This document shows, piece by piece, positions 6,580-8,800 of a stretch of 8,800 nucleotides of DNA. The notes beneath the pieces were generated by a model, which worked only from the letters and a program-made list of their open reading frames with translations, was not told the DNA's origin and ran no database searches. Source of the stretch: an archaeon MnTg01 (GTDB lineage Archaea; Thermoproteota; Nitrososphaeria; Nitrososphaerales; Nitrosopumilaceae); the NCBI GenBank assembly GCA_008974855.1, contig BFAR01000147.1, forward strand, positions 1 through 8,800, read 5' to 3'. A program made the position numbers and the translations under genes. Each line of letters starts with the position of its first letter. Position 1 is the stretch's first letter.

Positions 6580-6744
6580 ATGGTAAAACTTCAATGTAAA
6601 GACTATGGATTTGAGTGTGATTTTGTTGTTGAAGGGAAAGATACAACTCAAGTAATTCTGGATTTTGGAAAACACACTGACGATGAACATGGAATTGAAT
6701 ATTCTAAGGAAAGTCTAATGCAGTTTATACTGAGAAAAGGATAA
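6580..6744 (+). CDS. DUF1059-like small protein, 54 aa
   Basis: This short gene reads MVKLQCKDYGFECDF..., then a Val/Asp-rich segment, KHTDDEHGIEYSKESLMQFI and a basic end. It matches the pattern of the DUF1059 family: a first strand with the CxDxGFxCDFxVxG pair of cysteines (here C6 and C13), then a helix and HxxxxHGIEY (H32, H37). These small proteins are common in archaea and some bacteria and have no established function; the spaced Cys and His residues could suggest metal binding. A good TATA box 27 bases before the ATG and a clean stop support it as its own transcription unit. There is no signal peptide. Confidence 0.88.
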   Translation: MVKLQCKDYGFECDFVVEGKDTTQVILDFGKHTDDEHGIEYSKESLMQFILRKG

Positions 6745-6787
6745 CCTGTTTGGGTTTTTGATTTGAGAAAAAATCACTCTTTCTACG

Positions 6788-6797
6788 ATTATACTAT
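6788..6797 (+). promoter_or_regulatory. TATA box of the DUF4352-like gene
   Basis: ATTATACTAT is centred about 26 bases before CTG 6816-6818 and about 75 bases before the first in-frame ATG (6867). If transcription starts at the usual distance, the transcript begins close to the CTG, which suggests that translation starts upstream of ATG 6867. Confidence 0.45.
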
Positions 6798-6815
6798 CTA
6801 AATGGTGTTCATATC

Positions 6816-7304
6816 CTGACAAGTTTTGTTATAATTGGAATTATTATTGCAGGTATTGCAACCTCAATGTTTTTTGCAACTTACATGTACAACGAATATC
6901 AACCAAATTTCATACTAGTAGAAGCAGGACAACCAGTTCAAGTTGGACCCATAATCTATACTGTAGAACATCTTGGAATGCACGAAGGTGATGATGACAT
7001 AAAACCAAATGAGATTTTTTTTAAAATCAATATTATTGCTGAAAACATTGGCTCAACAACTACACTACTTAGTGGTGGACAATTTTATCTTCTAGATGAA
7101 AACGATAAGAAATATCGTGCAGTTTATGGTCAATTTGATAGCGAAGACCTATACAATGATAATCTCAAACCTAATGAATCAATTACCAGAACAACACAAT
7201 TTGACATCCCTTTTGATGAGGACATGAAATACAGGATTGGTATTTTGCCAACTAAAGAACAATCATCAAAAGATATTGGAATTATTTGTGTAATGAACTG
7301 CTAA
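6816..7304 (+). CDS. Membrane-anchored DUF4352-like extracytoplasmic protein
   Basis: From ATG 6867 the protein would be 145 residues. It looks like the DUF4352 immunoglobulin-like fold found on the outside of archaeal and bacterial cells: VQVGPIIYTVEHLG, FFKINIIAENIGSTTTLL, GGQFYLLDENDKKYRAV, LKPNESITRTTQFDIPFDEDMKYRIGI. The frame stays open upstream and adds the hydrophobic ILTSFVIIGIIIAGIATS directly before the ATG, giving a full N-terminal membrane anchor or signal peptide that the ATG would cut in half. No ATG, GTG or TTG lies in that extension. CTG 6816 at the expected leaderless position is the best candidate; a sequencing or real one-base deletion linking ATG 6802 is the alternative. 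The coordinates use the CTG. The C-terminus carries two cysteines (CVMNC). Function is unknown; the domain is typically a surface protein module. Its stop is two bases from the opposing stop. Confidence 0.75.
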   Translation: MTSFVIIGIIIAGIATSMFFATYMYNEYQPNFILVEAGQPVQVGPIIYTVEHLGMHEGDDDIKPNEIFFKINIIAENIGSTTTLLSGGQFYLLDENDKKYRAVYGQFDSEDLYNDNLKPNESITRTTQFDIPFDEDMKYRIGILPTKEQSSKDIGIICVMNC

Positions 7305-7306
7305 AT

Positions 7307-7762
7307 TTAGTTTATTTCTACTATCATATCTATCTCAACAGTTGCACCAAGAGGCAGGCTCGCAACTCCAACTGCAATTCTTGAATGCTGCCCTTTTTCT
7401 CCAAATATCTCATATAACAAATCTGAGGCGGAATTAATAACTTTAGGCTGCTCAGTAAAATCTGGATCTGAATTCACAAATCCAGAAACTCGAAGAATTT
7501 TTGTAATTTTATCAAGACTTCCTAATTCATATTTTAGCTGGGCTAATGCATTAACAGCACATAATTTTGCAGCCTTTTGTGCTTGTTCTAAAGATTGGTC
7601 GTTTGGAACCTTGCCTATGAACACTACTTTGCCATCTTTGATTGGTATTTGACCCGAAACATACACAATATGATCTGATTTTACAACAGGGATGTACGCA
7701 CCAGCAGGTTTTGGTGGGCTAGGCAGGATAATGTTTAGTGATTTGAGTTTCTCTTCAATCAT
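7307..7762 (-). CDS. Rid family protein (RidA/YjgF/UK114-like)
   Basis: The RidA superfamily forms trimers that hydrolyse reactive enamine/imine intermediates made by PLP enzymes, although many subfamilies lack proven activity. The 151-residue protein is longer than classic RidA (about 128 aa) and looks like the longer subgroup with an N-terminal EKLKSLNIILPSPPKPAGAY. Family marks are VYVSGQIPIKDGKV (about 33-46), the helix AQKAAKLCAVNALAQLK, the strand ILRVSGFVNS (about 89-98) and SRIAVGVASLPLGATVEIDMIV (127-148). R128 sits where catalytic Arg105 lies in RidA, so carboxylate binding is probably kept. ATG 7762 follows a weak AT-rich promoter region. It is cytoplasmic, single-gene and convergent with the DUF4352-like gene. 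No biosynthetic partner is adjacent, so a specific substrate cannot be named. Confidence 0.9.
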   Translation of the reverse strand: MIEEKLKSLNIILPSPPKPAGAYIPVVKSDHIVYVSGQIPIKDGKVVFIGKVPNDQSLEQAQKAAKLCAVNALAQLKYELGSLDKITKILRVSGFVNSDPDFTEQPKVINSASDLLYEIFGEKGQHSRIAVGVASLPLGATVEIDMIVEIN

Positions 7763-7799
7763 AAAATTCTAACAGAATTATCTAGTTTTTAGTTTTTGG

Positions 7800-8800
7800 T
7801 TATTTAGAATTAATTTTGATGAGTACTTTTTCCCCTTTTTGGGAATGGTTCTGTAAAATCGTTTTTGTTTTATATCCCCGTTTGTGTAAATATCCTTCAA
7901 TAACAGATACCCATGGTAGGGAGTGGCCACTATTAATTTTAGATTCTACTGAGATATTTTTGTTATTGACATCCCAATATACATGACCTGAACATGTAAT
8001 TTGTAATGCAGAATTCATTAATTCAATAACGTCCTCTAGATTTTTTGATTTGATATTTATATCATTTTTTTCAAGCATCTTTAACAAATCTATTTCGTTA
8101 TTTTTTGAATTAAATGAAGAGTTTAAAATATGACTTAGTCCATCTTGCTCAATTAAATTAATCATACGAAAAACTTCTTGAGCATCATTTTTTGTCATAT
8201 CTGCAACACTTTCTGTTTTTAACGCATGTTTCCACGCATGCTGAAACATGGATGACTGGTTATTTCCTAAAACCTCAGTTGATGAAAACAGCGCTCCTTT
8301 TCCATTTTCACTATCTATGATTAACAATTCTGTTTTGTCAAAAATAAAACAATTATGAGCAACATCTGCAATTCGAATCTTTGTTCCATTTGGAATTAAA
8401 TGAAAAGATTCTGAACCTACCTGTGAAGGGTTAGTAATGATTTTTACATCAAGATCTCGCCTAAGAACTCCTAACATCTGTTCTTTACATTCAGCTAATA
8501 GATTCAATCCCCAAGGGTCGGCAATGATCTGAATTGATCCTTTTGATCCCTCTATCATTCTGCGAAGCTGATTTAATACATTATTTACATTTAGATGAAA
8601 ATATCTTTTCTCTTCAGAACCTTGTGATTTTTTTGTATCTTCACTAACCCGCTTCAAATTTGTAACTAATGCATTCATTCCATTTACTTTGTCAATTTGC
8701 TCATGAATTATTTCATCAAATGCATCTTCTGGCGCTATAGCTGTACACATAATTGGTTTGCTTTTTGAAATAATTGCAAGCTTCTTTTTTTCAAGTTTTA
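7800..8800 (-). CDS. TrmB-like transcriptional regulator, partial (N-terminal domain outside window)
   Basis: The minus-strand frame is open to the window edge, and the codons upstream of ATG 8750 (KLEKKKLAIISKSKPI) continue the protein, so ATG 8750 is internal. IISKSKPIMCTAIAPEDAFDEIIHE has the form of the end of the TrmB winged helix-turn-helix (a GRPxxYxAxxPEEAL-like link). It is followed by a coiled-coil-like helix (DKVNGMNALVTNLKRVSED) and the sensor domain of TrmB proteins: RYFHLNVNNVLNQLRRMIEGSKGSIQIIAD, LRRDLDVKIITNP, VAHNCFIFDKTELLIIDSENGKGALFSST. TrmB regulators bind sugars or other effectors and repress or activate archaeal metabolic genes; the effector here is unknown. About 110 C-terminal residues (from about 205 counted from M8750) extend beyond the usual domain and include GHVYWDVNNKNISVE and GHSLPWVSVIEGYLHKRGY, which I cannot place. 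The stop TAA lies at 7800-7802. Confidence 0.8.
   Translation of the reverse strand, partial: KLEKKKLAIISKSKPIMCTAIAPEDAFDEIIHEQIDKVNGMNALVTNLKRVSEDTKKSQGSEEKRYFHLNVNNVLNQLRRMIEGSKGSIQIIADPWGLNLLAECKEQMLGVLRRDLDVKIITNPSQVGSESFHLIPNGTKIRIADVAHNCFIFDKTELLIIDSENGKGALFSSTEVLGNNQSSMFQHAWKHALKTESVADMTKNDAQEVFRMINLIEQDGLSHILNSSFNSKNNEIDLLKMLEKNDINIKSKNLEDVIELMNSALQITCSGHVYWDVNNKNISVESKINSGHSLPWVSVIEGYLHKRGYKTKTILQNHSQKGEKVLIKINSK

Noticed and set aside
6802..6819. Six-codon frame ATG-GTG-TTC-ATA-TCC-TGA as a leader peptide
   Set aside because: Too short to support alone, and only about 10 bases from the TATA core; kept only as evidence for a possible frameshift upstream of the DUF4352-like gene.
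1..8800. A new defence, mobile or biosynthetic gene cluster
   Set aside because: No transposase, integrase, repeats, att-like sites, CRISPR or toxin/antitoxin pattern is seen; genes alternate strand and look like ordinary core chromosome.

Overview
The window reads as chromosomal DNA of an ammonia-oxidising thaumarchaeon of the Nitrosopumilus type. The signs are AT-rich sequence, densely packed short genes, archaeal TATA-like elements 20-32 bases before many starts with little or no leader (no clear Shine-Dalgarno sites), several probable TTG/GTG starts, a TrmB-type regulator, an archaeal DHH phosphoesterase and an iron-alcohol-dehydrogenase-family protein resembling the semialdehyde reductases of the thaumarchaeal 3-hydroxypropionate/4-hydroxybutyrate cycle. 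The assignment rests on gene content and style; no marker such as 16S rRNA is present.

Layout. 1-852 (minus): luciferase-like, probably F420-dependent oxidoreductase, cut at its C-terminal end by the window. 967-1911 (minus): iron-ADH-family semialdehyde reductase candidate, divergent from glycerate 2-kinase (1970-3256, plus). 3248-3628 (minus): small protein with an apparent RNase HI fold but altered catalytic residues; it overlaps the kinase tail to tail. It is divergent from a small helical protein (3679-3912, plus), which converges on citrate synthase (3915-5090, minus). 5224-5436 (plus): small uncharacterised protein. 5479-6522 (plus): DHH/DHHA1 phosphoesterase with a Lys/Thr-rich tail. 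6580-6744 (plus): 54-residue DUF1059-like protein. About 6816-7304 (plus): membrane-anchored DUF4352-like protein whose true start is not a normal codon. 7307-7762 (minus): Rid-family protein. 7800-8800 (minus): TrmB-type regulator, its N-terminal DNA-binding domain outside the window.

Function. The metabolic genes (semialdehyde reductase, glycerate kinase, citrate synthase, F420-type oxidoreductase, Rid protein) fit core carbon metabolism of an autotroph, but they are separately transcribed single genes rather than one operon. No mobile element, CRISPR array, rRNA or tRNA is visible. No intergenic gap exceeds about 135 bases. I see no obvious new multi-gene system. The best leads are the degenerate RNase H-like protein, the altered metal site of the dehydrogenase, the non-canonical start of the DUF4352-like gene and the unexplained C-terminal domain of the TrmB-like regulator.
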